From positions 1 through 56,254 of the forward strand of contig NZ_WVIE01000031.1 of the NCBI RefSeq assembly GCF_010091945.1: 56,254 nucleotides of DNA, written 5' to 3'. The stretch is from Myxacorys almedinensis A (GTDB lineage Bacteria; Cyanobacteriota; Cyanobacteriia; Leptolyngbyales; Leptolyngbyaceae). Numbering within the stretch: position 1 is the stretch's first letter; each line of letters starts with the position of its first letter. This document shows positions 33,380 to 42,094 of the stretch, piece by piece. The notes under the pieces are model-generated. The model did not search any database. It was not told the origin of the DNA and saw only the letters and a list, made by a program, of their open reading frames with translations. The position numbers were made by a program, and so were the translations under genes.

Positions 33380-33568
33380 TTAAATAGGTGGCTTTGCTAA
33401 ACGAGCCTTGCCAGAGTGAAAAAATAGTACATTTCCAACCTTTAAAATTGGAATCTCTATTTTCTTTTTAGTAGGCTCGGCAGCAATTGTATCGGCAATT
33501 TCAAGAAATGGAACACTGAATTGAAACTTTTTTGCAATTCTAGAAATTCCACTCTCAGAATCTTTCAT
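33380..33568 (-). CDS. Possible small LysM-like protein
   Basis: This 62-residue frame contains SGISRIAKKFQFSVPFLEIA and IEIPILKVGNVLFFHSG, spaced like a single LysM peptidoglycan-binding module (SxxxIAKKF.VS...I..PxLKVGxxLFF). It has ATG 33568 but no signal peptide and no clear ribosome site, and is preceded directly by an in-frame stop. It may be a remnant of a larger gene or a very small protein. It lies in the unusually long gap between pipY and sepF. Confidence 0.35.
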   Translation of the reverse strand: MKDSESGISRIAKKFQFSVPFLEIADTIAAEPTKKKIEIPILKVGNVLFFHSGKARLAKPPI

Positions 33569-34153
33569 CTAATCGATTGCTTGTGTAGACAACTGTCCCC
33601 AATGATTCTGGTCAAGCCATAGCCACAACGTTAAAATCTTTCGCGTTTCTAGCCGCTACTAAAACCGATAAAGAAAGCATCCTTAAAGCGCTCAGCCAGG
33701 CGTTTTACTCTAACTGAATTTTTAAGGAACCGTTGCATTATATAGACAACGTTAGATTCTCCCTTGAACATTTAAAGGCATTCAATGAAAGCTAGTTAAA
33801 CTCAAGTTTGAACACCCATTCAGGTCGAATTTCTTTACAGGTAAACAACCTTATCATTTTTCTCTACGAATGCAACACCATTTTCGAGAAGGTTAAACGT
33901 TTTTTAAGAACCCGCTTTTCTAGCAGCTTATTATTTAAGTATCATCTAGCACTAGTTAAGCCGGACAATCACCCACACGATCGCAGTGTCCACTGTGTTA
34001 AAGGACGATCGCTGTAGGTTATGCAGCAAGCTTTCTAGACTCCACACCTTCTACTCGTTTTAACGAAGACTTAACTCAGTGTTAGTTTTGATGCTGAAAT
34101 GTCGATACTAAAAAATTTGGCATTTGAAATTTAGCAGCGATCGCACGTCTCCA
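33569..34153. other. 585-bp gap between pipY and sepF
   Basis: It is AT-richer than the surroundings. No gene, terminator or clear repeat was recognised. It must hold the sepF promoter region or a remnant of inserted DNA. Confidence 0.4.
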
Positions 34154-34828
34154 TCAGCGATCGCCAAATAGCACCCGCCCCGGACGAATCATCGTTGCCC
34201 CTGCCCGCATTGCCAACTGATAGTCATCCGACATTCCCATAGAAAGCTGCTCAAACTGCATACGAGAAAAGCCTTGCTGCCGAATCTTTTCCATCAGAGC
34301 GTGGGCGTGTTGAAACAGAGCCAACACAGCGCTTGCCTCTAGCCCAAACGGGGGAATCACCATCAGCCCGTGAATCTGGACGTGGGTGAGTTGGTCAAGG
34401 TGGGGCAGGTCTGCGAGCAGATCCGAGACGCTCCAACCTGATTTGTTGGCATCATCAGCAAGTTTTACCTGCAAACAGAGGTGAGGAATTCGGTTACTGT
34501 CTTCAGCAGCGCGATCGAGGCGTTGAGCTAATTTCAGGCTATCGACCGACTGAATCCAATCAAACAGCGCGATCGCTTTATGCACTTTGTTGCTCTGCAA
34601 ATGCCCGATCAGATGCCAGGTTATGTCTTTTAGATCGCTCAGGGCTGCTTGTTTGGCTTCTGCTTCCTGAACGCGGCTCTCACCAAAGTCTCGAAACCCT
34701 GCGGTGTAGGCGATTCGCATTGCTTCTACCGGAACCTGCTTTGTCACTGCGATCGCGCGTACCGCATCAGGAATCGTGGCGCGAAATTGGGTCAAACGCT
34801 CTAGTAACGACTGGGCAGCATCACTCAT
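34154..34828 (-). CDS. pipY: PLP homeostasis protein PipY (YggS/PLPBP)
   Basis: This 224-residue TIM-barrel protein has the PLP lysine in AIAVTKQVPVEAMRI (Lys30), FGESRVQEAEAK, WHLIGHLQSNKVHKAI, the IHGLMVIPPFG strand and the phosphate-binding end LSMGMSDDYQLAMRAGATMI followed by RPGRVLFG. It controls cellular pyridoxal-phosphate and amino-acid balance. Its ATG overlaps the end of pipX by 4 bp, giving the pipX-pipY translational coupling known in cyanobacteria, where pipX level affects pipY expression. Confidence 0.96.
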   Translation of the reverse strand: MSDAAQSLLERLTQFRATIPDAVRAIAVTKQVPVEAMRIAYTAGFRDFGESRVQEAEAKQAALSDLKDITWHLIGHLQSNKVHKAIALFDWIQSVDSLKLAQRLDRAAEDSNRIPHLCLQVKLADDANKSGWSVSDLLADLPHLDQLTHVQIHGLMVIPPFGLEASAVLALFQHAHALMEKIRQQGFSRMQFEQLSMGMSDDYQLAMRAGATMIRPGRVLFGDR

Positions 34829-35094
34829 TGAAACGTGCGTTTATGAACTCTCTGAAGTTCATCGTACTCTTTCGCCATGCCCGATCGCCGCAGCATTCGC
34901 ATCCGGTTTTCGACCAGAGCTTTGGCATCGCTGCGCCCGATGGGCTGAAAGTCTAGCCCGTCTACTTCGGTCGTGACGACGAAAAACAGCCGTTGGGCGT
35001 AGAGGGTACTGAACAATTCACGCTTGTCCTCTACCAAACACACTCGAAATAGCAACCCAAACGTCGGGTGATTTAAATAATTCTCGTTGTCCAT
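34825..35094 (-). CDS. pipX: PipX, co-activator of NtcA and PII partner
   Basis: This 89-residue protein is the full length of the family. It has NENYLNHPTFGLLFRVCLVE, YAQRLFFVVTTEVDGLDFQP (the Tudor-like domain that binds PII or NtcA) and ENRMRMLRRSGMAKEYDELQ (C-terminal helices). In cyanobacteria PipX swaps between PII and the nitrogen regulator NtcA according to 2-oxoglutarate and ADP/ATP. ATG 35094. It is the first gene of the pipX-pipY pair and is divergent from folA. Confidence 0.97.
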   Translation of the reverse strand: MDNENYLNHPTFGLLFRVCLVEDKRELFSTLYAQRLFFVVTTEVDGLDFQPIGRSDAKALVENRMRMLRRSGMAKEYDELQRVHKRTFQ

Positions 35095-35303
35095 CCAAAT
35101 TTACTCAGCAAGAAAATCAAGTGTGTTAGTTAAACGGTGTGATCTTTTAGAAGGGCAAAGGGCTAAACATAAGAAGCGTCAGATAGGGAAATTAAAGATG
35201 GGTCGCTTGGTTTCAAGGTTTAGTATCAGTGTTTCGTAATTGCTGGGTTCAAGTGCTTTAGTTTAATGATGGTTTCGTGACAATTGAGAGTGCTGGGTTG
35301 ATC

Positions 35304-35356
35304 AATCAAATTCATACCAATCAAATTCATACCAATCAAATTCATACCAATCAAAT
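35304..35356. repeat. 15-bp tandem repeat, three copies plus a partial
   Basis: AATCAAATTCATACC occurs at 35304-35318, 35319-35333 and 35334-35348, followed by a partial copy. It ends 12 bp before the folA start codon, so it forms the folA 5' leader or promoter. Confidence 0.92.
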
Positions 35357-35368
35357 CTATTTTGTATC

Positions 35369-35887
35369 ATGCCCAAAGTTATTGTAATTGCTGCATTAGC
35401 GTCTTCTGATCGAGCAATTGGCAGTCATGGAAAACTACCTTGGTCGATTCCGGAAGATCTGAAACGATTTCAGAGATTGACGCTCCATCATACCGTTATT
35501 GTGGGTCGCAAAACGTGGGAATTTGATCTAAAGAAACGTCCGTTAAAAAATCGTTCCATGATTGTTGTGTCTACGAGCCTTAATGAGGATACAACGTTAG
35601 GAATTGATGTAGCGCGATCGCTAGAAGCTGCCTTGGAAAAATGCCGCGATCGCGATCTCGTGTTTATCGCCGGAGGAGCGTCACTCTACGCGCAAGGGCT
35701 GACGATCGCCGATCAATTAGAACTCACGCTAGTAGAAGGGCACTACGAAGCAGACGTGTTCTTCCCGCCCTTTCAGCATTTAATTGGCACCGTCTTCAAG
35801 TTGGTTAGGGTAGAGCCGCGCCTAGCCGCCCAAAATGGCGACGGCTTGACATATCGCTTTGAAACCTATGAGAGAGTGAGCGACTAG
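35369..35887 (+). CDS. folA: Dihydrofolate reductase
   Basis: This 172-residue enzyme reduces dihydrofolate to tetrahydrofolate with NADPH. It shows VIVIAALASSDRAIGSHGKL, PWSIPEDLKRFQRLT (the substrate-binding acidic residue follows the PW), VIVGRKTWEF (NADPH-binding), SMIVVST and VFIAGGASLYAQGL, and ends with ADVFFPPF and YRFETYER. Length is typical. There is no clear ribosome site before ATG 35369; the leader is made of 15-bp repeats. It is divergent from pipX. Confidence 0.95.
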   Translation: MPKVIVIAALASSDRAIGSHGKLPWSIPEDLKRFQRLTLHHTVIVGRKTWEFDLKKRPLKNRSMIVVSTSLNEDTTLGIDVARSLEAALEKCRDRDLVFIAGGASLYAQGLTIADQLELTLVEGHYEADVFFPPFQHLIGTVFKLVRVEPRLAAQNGDGLTYRFETYERVSD

Positions 35888-36125
35888 TGGTCTGTCAAGG
35901 TTGAAATGTTGAAATGGGGGCTAGGAGGGAAGGGGGTGAGGGCGAGTCATTGGAATCATCCACCCATTCACCCATCCACCCATCAACTTAAAGTTGACAC
36001 TCGACTAGTGCTCTAGCAAATTAATTTTTTAGCCGATAGAGAGCCAAACTCGCTACAATGAGACTCTGCTAAAAACAGGATGCTCGTAGAACCGCATCTC
36101 CAATTCTTCATTCTTGCTCAGACTT

Positions 36126-37493
36126 ATGGCTTTACCGATCGTTGCCATCATCGGTCGCCCCAACGTGGGCAAATCAACTCTTATGAATCGCCTGGCACAG
36201 GTGCAAGACGCGATCGTTTACGACGAGCCGGGTGTGACCCGCGATCGCCTTTATAAGAGGGCATTTTGGCGCGATCGCGAGTTCCTTGTTGTGGATACCG
36301 GCGGCTTAGTGTTTGGCGACGATACCGAGTTTTTGCCGCTCATTCGTCAGCAAGCCATGACCGCACTGGCAGAATCGACGGCAGCTATTTTTGTGGTAGA
36401 TGGTCAGCAAGGGCTAAATGGCGCAGATGAAGAGATTGCCCAATGGCTGCGAGAACAGAGCGTTCCGGTGTTGCTCGCCGTGAATAAGTGCGAATCGGTG
36501 GATCAGGGCATGGCTCAAGCGGCAGAGTTTTGGTCGTTGGGGCTGGGCGAACCGTACGCGGTTTCTGGCATCCACGGCAATGGAACCGGAGACTTGCTCG
36601 ATACGTTGATTGAGCACTTACCCAGTTACGACGAGATTGAGGAAAATCGAGAAATTCGAGTCGCGATCGCGGGTCGTCCGAATGTGGGCAAGTCCAGCCT
36701 TTTAAATGCATTTGTGGGGGAGAATCGCTCCATCGTCAGTCCGATTTCGGGCACCACGCGAGATGCGATCGACATGCTAGTTGAACGAGACGGCAAACCC
36801 TATCGGCTGATCGACACCGCTGGAATTCGTAAGAAAAAGAATGTGGAATACGGTCCAGAGTTTTTTGGCATTCACCGAGCCTTTCGAGCGATCGAGCGAT
36901 CAGATGTCGTGCTGTTGGTGATTGATGCGTTAGATGGCGTCACCGAGCAAGATCAGAAATTGGCAGGGCGGATCGCCGACGATGGGCGGGCTTGCGTGGT
37001 GGTGGTAAACAAATGGGATGCCGTTGAGAAAGATTCCCACACAATTTATGAATTTGAGCAGACCTTGCGGAGTCGGCTGTATTTTGTGGAATGGTCGAAC
37101 CTGATTTTTATCAGTGCCCAAACCGGGCAGCGGGTGGAGAAGATTTTTGAACTGATTGATGCTGCCGCCGAGCAACACAAGCGCCGGGTTTCCACCTCGG
37201 TGATCAACGAAGTGCTGGAAGAAGCCACGAAATGGTATTCGCCGCCTACCACGCGGCAAGGTCGCCAGGGCAAGATTTACTACGGGACGCAGGTTAGTTC
37301 TGAGCCGCCTGCGATCGCGCTGTTTGTCAACGATCCCAAGCTGTTTGGGGACAACTACCGCCGCTATGTAGAACGGCAGTTTCGCCAAGCGTTAGGGTTT
37401 GCAGGCACTCCGATTCGGCTGATGTGGCGCGGTAAAAAGCTGCGCGACTTTGAGCGCAACAGCACTGTGAACCGCGCTACCAAGGTTAAATAA
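36126..37493 (+). CDS. der: Ribosome-assembly GTPase Der (EngA)
   Basis: This 455-residue double-GTPase has a first G domain with [18 protein letters not shown] (G1 at 10-17), [10 protein letters not shown] and AVNKCESVD. The second has [36 protein letters not shown] and [13 protein letters not shown]. The C-terminal KH-like domain ends [20 protein letters not shown] and LMWRGKK. Two tandem G domains plus a KH domain are unique to Der, which acts in 50S subunit maturation. ATG 36126 ([10 protein letters not shown]) fits the family better than the upstream TTG. It is followed 62 bp later by ecfT. Confidence 0.97.
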   Translation: MALPIVAIIGRPNVGKSTLMNRLAQVQDAIVYDEPGVTRDRLYKRAFWRDREFLVVDTGGLVFGDDTEFLPLIRQQAMTALAESTAAIFVVDGQQGLNGADEEIAQWLREQSVPVLLAVNKCESVDQGMAQAAEFWSLGLGEPYAVSGIHGNGTGDLLDTLIEHLPSYDEIEENREIRVAIAGRPNVGKSSLLNAFVGENRSIVSPISGTTRDAIDMLVERDGKPYRLIDTAGIRKKKNVEYGPEFFGIHRAFRAIERSDVVLLVIDALDGVTEQDQKLAGRIADDGRACVVVVNKWDAVEKDSHTIYEFEQTLRSRLYFVEWSNLIFISAQTGQRVEKIFELIDAAAEQHKRRVSTSVINEVLEEATKWYSPPTTRQGRQGKIYYGTQVSSEPPAIALFVNDPKLFGDNYRRYVERQFRQALGFAGTPIRLMWRGKKLRDFERNSTVNRATKVK

Positions 37494-37555
37494 ACGGTTC
37501 AATAAACTCGAAGGTGTGTTAAACAAGACGCACCTATCGTTACGAACGCCGCCTC

Positions 37556-38566
37556 ATGGATTTACTGCGATCGCTGCCCCTCGGTCTCTATCTCGAAACT
37601 CCGGTCACTTGGCTCCACAAGCTCGATCCGCGAGTGAAGTTAGCGTGGCTGATGAGTTTTTTAGCGGCTCCATTGCTGGCAACGGCAACATGGCGGCTAA
37701 TCCTGGTGGGGGGGCTGATTTTGCTGACGCTGGTTGCCCAGATTCCGCTGCGGGTATGGCGGCAACAGATGGGTTGGCTGTTGTTTCTGGCGGTGTATGT
37801 GTTTGCGTTGATTGCGATCGCGCCTGACGGGTTAGGCATCAGTGCTCAACCGCGATTGCCTGCCAATGAACTGGCATTCGTTCAGCAATCTAATACTCCG
37901 CCGATCCCGCCTCCGCGTCCTCCTTGGTACAACCCATGGAACTTTGGGCAAAACCCTGATCCGGCTCAGCAGGCGGCGGTTGCAGCGCTCAAACGCCCTG
38001 AGTTGCCCCAGCCGACACAGTACAGCTACATCGTGTTTCAGCGGGGTTTGTTGAAGGTGTCGCGGCGATCGCTTGACCTTGCCATTCGAGTCAGCACGCT
38101 GCTGTTTACGGTGATCTACAGCACAACGCTCTATTTGCTGACGACTGCGCCCGAAGAAATTACCGCCGGGTTGGAAGATCTCATGAATCCGTTACGGCGA
38201 TTCAAAGTTCCTGTGACAGAAATTGCCTTGACGTTAACCTTGTCTCTGCGATTTATTCCTTTGGTGATGGAAGAGTTTCAGAACTTGGTGCGCTCAGTCC
38301 GCACGCGGGCAATCAACTGGCGGAAACTTGGATTTCGTCGCACTACTCAAATTTGGATGCTGGTCGCAGAACGGCTGTTGGAAAATCTGTTGCTGAGAGC
38401 CGAACAAATTGCCAATGCCATGAAAGTTCGCGGATTTACAAGCCCCGATCGCCATCGAGTGCTGTGGCATGATCTAAAGCTGCGGCGCTATGACTGGGTG
38501 GCGTTGGTAGTGTTGGGGCTGCTGTGGGCGGTAAGAATGGGCTTTAGCCAGTTGGGAAGCGGATGA
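37556..38566 (+). CDS. ecfT: EcfT/CbiQ-type energy-coupling transporter permease
   Basis: This 336-residue integral membrane protein is the T component of an energy-coupling factor ABC importer. It contains TPVTWLHKLDPRVKLAWLMS, several hydrophobic helices (WRLILVGGLILLTLVAQIPL), and the coupling helices with ALTLTLSLRFIPLVMEEF, QNLVRSVRTRAI and RAEQIANAMKVRGF (the ARG/MRGF signature). An unusual Pro-rich loop (NTPPIPPPRPPWYNPWNFGQ) of about 60 residues separates the early helices from the rest. No A or S component lies in the window. It is in an operon with der and the gene at 38,563, which it overlaps by 4 bp. Confidence 0.92.
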   Translation: MDLLRSLPLGLYLETPVTWLHKLDPRVKLAWLMSFLAAPLLATATWRLILVGGLILLTLVAQIPLRVWRQQMGWLLFLAVYVFALIAIAPDGLGISAQPRLPANELAFVQQSNTPPIPPPRPPWYNPWNFGQNPDPAQQAAVAALKRPELPQPTQYSYIVFQRGLLKVSRRSLDLAIRVSTLLFTVIYSTTLYLLTTAPEEITAGLEDLMNPLRRFKVPVTEIALTLTLSLRFIPLVMEEFQNLVRSVRTRAINWRKLGFRRTTQIWMLVAERLLENLLLRAEQIANAMKVRGFTSPDRHRVLWHDLKLRRYDWVALVVLGLLWAVRMGFSQLGSG

Positions 38567-40062
38567 TGGGGAACGATGCTTTACTGCCGCTGCCATCGCT
38601 AGCATCGTGGCATTGGCGATCGCAGCCGCTCAACCACCGCACCGGCTCTCAAGTATTTGCCGCTTTGTTTCTCGATCACCCGATCGCAACGCTGCTAGAG
38701 AGTCCTTATCCTGCTTCGCCTGATCATCCGCAGTTGGGGCGCTATTCGATCTGTGCCGGTTCCCCCCGATGGGTTGACCACCAACCGCAACTTTGGACGC
38801 CCAAGATTGGCGAGGTTTTGCCTTTGTTAAACCGGCTGCTCCAGCGATCGCGGGGAGATTGGCAGAGTCAACCATGTAGCCATGAGTTAGACAGTCATGA
38901 GTTAGACAGTCATGAGTTAGACAGTCAGATTGCCTCGCTTCCCTTTACAGGCGGTTGGTTGGGCTGGTTGGGCTACGATGTTGCACGGGAAATTGAGCGC
39001 TTGCCTTGTGTAACGTCTGATCCGTTGCCGTTTGCGATCGCATATTGGTATGAACCCGATTGCTTTACTGTTTTAGATCACGAACAGCAACTGCTTTGGT
39101 TAGCAGCAACACAACCCGATCAATTGGACAAATTGGAGCAGCAGTTAACCACCGAGCCAGTCGTTGAACGCGGCTCTACGGTTGAATTTTCATCCCCTAC
39201 CCCTCAGTTTCAGATGTCTCAAGCTGAGTATCAAGCGATCGTGCTAAAGGCAAAACAGCACATTCAAGCGGGGGATATTTTTCAAGCGAATCTCTCCCTA
39301 AGATTTGAAGTCGAAACCAGGGCAGAAAGTTGGTCAATCTATCGATCGCTCCAGCAGATCAACCCGTCTCCCTTCGCCAGTTATTGGAAGACCCCATGGG
39401 GAACCGTGATTAGCTGTTCGCCAGAGCGGTTGGTGCAGGTGAGAGACGGGGTTGCTCAAACTCGCCCGATCGCCGGAACCCGGTCAAGAGGGCATACCTT
39501 CTACCACGATCAACAGCTTGCAGCAGAGTTGCTCAGCAACACAAAAGAACGGGCTGAGCACATCATGTTGGTAGACTTAGAACGCAATGATTTAGGACGG
39601 GTGTGTGAATGGGGATCAGTCGTTGCTGATGAGTTGCTCACCATTGAGCGATACAGTCATGTGATGCATCTCGTTAGCAATGTCAAAGGCGTTCTCCGTT
39701 CTGATGTAAATGCTGTCGATCTGATTCGCGCTCTGTTTCCGGGAGGAACGATCACAGGCTGCCCCAAAGTCCGATGTATGGAAATTATTGAAGCGTTGGA
39801 ACCCGTCCGTCGCAATTTGTTTTACGGGTCGTGCGGCTATCTCGATCGGCGCGGCTATCTCGACCTCAATATCTTGATCAGGACGCTGCTTTATTCCCGT
39901 CCTAGCCCTGCTGCCCCGGCCAAGGTTTGGGGTCAAGTTGGGGCAGGCATTGTTGCCGACAGCGACCCCCATCGAGAGTGGCAAGAGTCGTTGCACAAAG
40001 CCCAAGCGCAGTTAAAAGCATTGGAAGTAGCGATGTCGTCGTGGAGTGTGCGATCGCACTGA
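38563..40062 (+). CDS. Chorismate-utilising enzyme (aminodeoxychorismate/anthranilate synthase I)
   Basis: This 499-residue protein has an N-terminal TrpE/PabB domain (TLLESPYPASPDH, GWLGWLGYDVAREIERL) and a catalytic half with GDIFQANLSLRFEVETRA, RPIAGTRSRGHTFYHDQQLA, ERAEHIMLVDLERNDLGRVC, FPGGTITGCPKVRCMEIIEA and YGSCGYLDRRGYLDLNILIR. It makes aminodeoxychorismate (folate) or anthranilate (tryptophan). The Ala in PIAGT differs from the Lys of E. coli PabB, so specificity is uncertain. Nearby folA mildly favours PabB. The first ATG overlaps ecfT by 4 bp; ATG 38566 is an alternative. Residues 106-121 carry three HELDS repeats encoded by a 15-bp tandem repeat. Confidence 0.88.
   Translation: MMGNDALLPLPSLASWHWRSQPLNHRTGSQVFAALFLDHPIATLLESPYPASPDHPQLGRYSICAGSPRWVDHQPQLWTPKIGEVLPLLNRLLQRSRGDWQSQPCSHELDSHELDSHELDSQIASLPFTGGWLGWLGYDVAREIERLPCVTSDPLPFAIAYWYEPDCFTVLDHEQQLLWLAATQPDQLDKLEQQLTTEPVVERGSTVEFSSPTPQFQMSQAEYQAIVLKAKQHIQAGDIFQANLSLRFEVETRAESWSIYRSLQQINPSPFASYWKTPWGTVISCSPERLVQVRDGVAQTRPIAGTRSRGHTFYHDQQLAAELLSNTKERAEHIMLVDLERNDLGRVCEWGSVVADELLTIERYSHVMHLVSNVKGVLRSDVNAVDLIRALFPGGTITGCPKVRCMEIIEALEPVRRNLFYGSCGYLDRRGYLDLNILIRTLLYSRPSPAAPAKVWGQVGAGIVADSDPHREWQESLHKAQAQLKALEVAMSSWSVRSH
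38881..38925. repeat. 15-bp in-frame tandem repeat, three copies
   Basis: CATGAGTTAGACAGT occurs three times exactly (38881-38895, 38896-38910, 38911-38925) and encodes HELDS three times in the linker of the chorismate-utilising enzyme. Confidence 0.95.
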
Positions 40063-40195
40063 CGAACGGAGTCAAGCGCTAGTCGCATCCGATCAGGGTT
40101 TATAGTTTAGCTTGAAACCCTCGATCCCCCTGATCCGTCTCATGTTTTAACCAAACGTGAGTTCGACCAGTTTTCTATTGGTTTACCTTAATGCC

Positions 40196-41455
40196 ATGTC
40201 TTCTGCGATCGATATTTTAATTCTCTCTAACGCTCCCGGCGAACTGGCAACCTGGGTTAAGCCTGTGGTGCGAGAGTTACGGGTGCTGTTGGGGCAGGGT
40301 GATGCAGTTAGAATCTCAGTTATCCTGTCGCCATGCCCTAATGCGAGCGGTCAAGAAGCTGCGATCGCGAGAAGCTATCCCGAAGTGGATCGCGTGCAGG
40401 CAGCAGACCAGTTTTTTCCGTTTCTGCTTTTTGGTAAGACAGCAGAAAATTGGCAGTGGCGCGATCGCGGTGTGGTCATTTTTCTGGGCGGGGATCAGTT
40501 CTTTCCAGTGGTGATCGGCAAGCGCTTGGGCTATCGCACGGTAATTTACGCAGAATGGGAAGCCCGGTGGCATCGCTGGATCGATCGCTTTGCGGTGATG
40601 CGCGCTGACATTGCAAATCGTGTGCCCAAACCCTACGCTCACAAAGTAACGGTGGTGGGCGATTTGATGGCAGAAGTCGGAGCGTATGCACAGCAAGACG
40701 CACCAGCCAACCTAGTCGGACTTTTGCCCGGTTCCAAGCCTGCAAAATTGGCTCAAGGCGTTCCGTTTCTCGCCGCGATCGCGGAATGCATTCACGCCCA
40801 ACGCCCAGAGACTCGCTTTATCGTTCCGGTTGCGCCGACGCTAGACTTGCCAACCCTGGCTCGCTATGGTGACCCGGCTCAAAATCCGATCGTGGCACGG
40901 ATGGGCAATATCTCCCTAAAACTGGTCATGTCTGCATCGGGTCATGCCCACCTCGAAACCCAAAATGGGGTGCAAATCGAGCTTAAAATCAACCCTGTTG
41001 AGCGCATGCCCGCTTACGATGTCTTATCGAAATGTTGTCTGTGTCTGACGACCGTTGGCGCAAATACGGCTGAGTTGGGCGCTCTGGCTGTTCCCATGAT
41101 CGTATTGTTGCCAACCCAGCAGCTTGACGCGATGCGATCGTGGGATGGCTTGCCTGGCTTGCTGGTCAATCTGCCGGGGGTGGGGTCAACTTTTGCAAAA
41201 ATCGTGAATGGGTTAGCGCTACGGCGCTTGGGTCTGCTGGCATGGCCCAACATTTGGGCAAAAGAAATGATCGTGCCTGAACTGGTGGGAAACCTCCAGG
41301 CAAAAGAGGTTGCAGCGCTAGCGATCGATTATCTCGATCATCCAGAAAAGCGGCATCAGATGCAGGAAAAGCTAAGACAGCTTCGAGGTGCACCCGGAGC
41401 CGCAACAAAACTAGCAAAAATTGTCCAAGACGAGATCCGCTATCTTGAGGCGTAA
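40196..41455 (+). CDS. LpxB-like glycosyltransferase (lipid-A-disaccharide synthase-related)
   Basis: This 419-residue protein resembles the cyanobacterial LpxB-related family (GT19-like): MSSAIDILILSNAPGELATW, VIFLGGDQFFPVVIGKRLGY, VVGDLMAEVG, LVGLLPGSKPAKLAQGVPFL, and the nucleotide-sugar-binding end CCLCLTTVGANTAELGALAV followed by PMIVLLPTQQ. The GSKPAKL and TVGANTAELG segments correspond to the GSR and SGTAxLE regions of LpxB. It is related to but not identical with classical lipid A synthase, so the acceptor is unknown. ATG 40196 was chosen over an upstream frame because the first strand starts there. It abuts the convergent gene ending at 41,456. Confidence 0.87.
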   Translation: MSSAIDILILSNAPGELATWVKPVVRELRVLLGQGDAVRISVILSPCPNASGQEAAIARSYPEVDRVQAADQFFPFLLFGKTAENWQWRDRGVVIFLGGDQFFPVVIGKRLGYRTVIYAEWEARWHRWIDRFAVMRADIANRVPKPYAHKVTVVGDLMAEVGAYAQQDAPANLVGLLPGSKPAKLAQGVPFLAAIAECIHAQRPETRFIVPVAPTLDLPTLARYGDPAQNPIVARMGNISLKLVMSASGHAHLETQNGVQIELKINPVERMPAYDVLSKCCLCLTTVGANTAELGALAVPMIVLLPTQQLDAMRSWDGLPGLLVNLPGVGSTFAKIVNGLALRRLGLLAWPNIWAKEMIVPELVGNLQAKEVAALAIDYLDHPEKRHQMQEKLRQLRGAPGAATKLAKIVQDEIRYLEA

Positions 41456-41845
41456 CTAGTCAGAAGATTGACCGTCGCGGCGTCCAAGTTCATAAATGCC
41501 GCAGCCCATGCAGGCAAGAATACCGCCGCTAATTGCCCAGCTTCGCCCCAAACTCAATTCGACGCCAAGGCTGCACAGGGTGCCCACGACCAGAAAAGGA
41601 AAAATACTGAAGAGCGAGGCATAGAAAGCGTTTTGAGCCTCTCTAGCGGGACGAGTCTGCTCAAATTCTTGCTCGGAGGTGTAGAGCGATCGCTCGGCGT
41701 AATTAAACCAGCGATTCAGTTGATGCGTTACCCAGTCTCCGATCGGCGAAAACCCCAAATAGAGCGCCAATGACCACAATCCGGCTCCCGCAATTTCTGT
41801 TGCGTCAATGTCTAAAACGAAGAGACCCAGATCAAGAGTAGGCAT
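41456..41845 (-). CDS. Conserved cyanobacterial membrane protein, unknown function
   Basis: This 129-residue protein has three hydrophobic segments: EIAGAGLWSLALYLGFSPIG, NAFYASLFSIFPFLVVGTLC and SWAISGGILACMGCGIYELG. Between the first two lies a soluble amphipathic stretch (WFNYAERSLYTSEQEFEQTR). The family is not named to my knowledge. The start ATG 41845 (MPTLDLGLFV) has no strong ribosome site. Its stop lies directly next to the stop of the convergent LpxB-like gene, with no room for a terminator. Confidence 0.72.
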   Translation of the reverse strand: MPTLDLGLFVLDIDATEIAGAGLWSLALYLGFSPIGDWVTHQLNRWFNYAERSLYTSEQEFEQTRPAREAQNAFYASLFSIFPFLVVGTLCSLGVELSLGRSWAISGGILACMGCGIYELGRRDGQSSD

Positions 41846-42094
41846 GGAGACGCAGGGAAAAGGTTGAGCAATATTGTAACAAGTTCAGACAACCTAATTG
41901 GCTTCGGGTGTCTTGAGAACCCGATCGTTAGCTTATTGGAAAGGCGATCGCATCTGCATAAAAACAGCGATCGCTGAGTTGGATGATCCGTCGCAGCTAG
42001 AGTCTAAATGGAATTTCTTTTTGCAATCCTCTTGAGAAAGAGTTGCAATTGGTGTAGGATATTGTACTTTGCACAAACTTACGAAAAACTACCC

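Noticed and set aside
33808-34017. 69-codon plus-strand frame in the pipY-sepF gap
   Set aside because: Low-complexity translation, no ribosome site and no family resemblance.
35940-35995. CACCCATCCACCCATC microsatellite upstream of der as a regulatory site
   Set aside because: Simple-sequence repeat with no evidence of a binding pattern.
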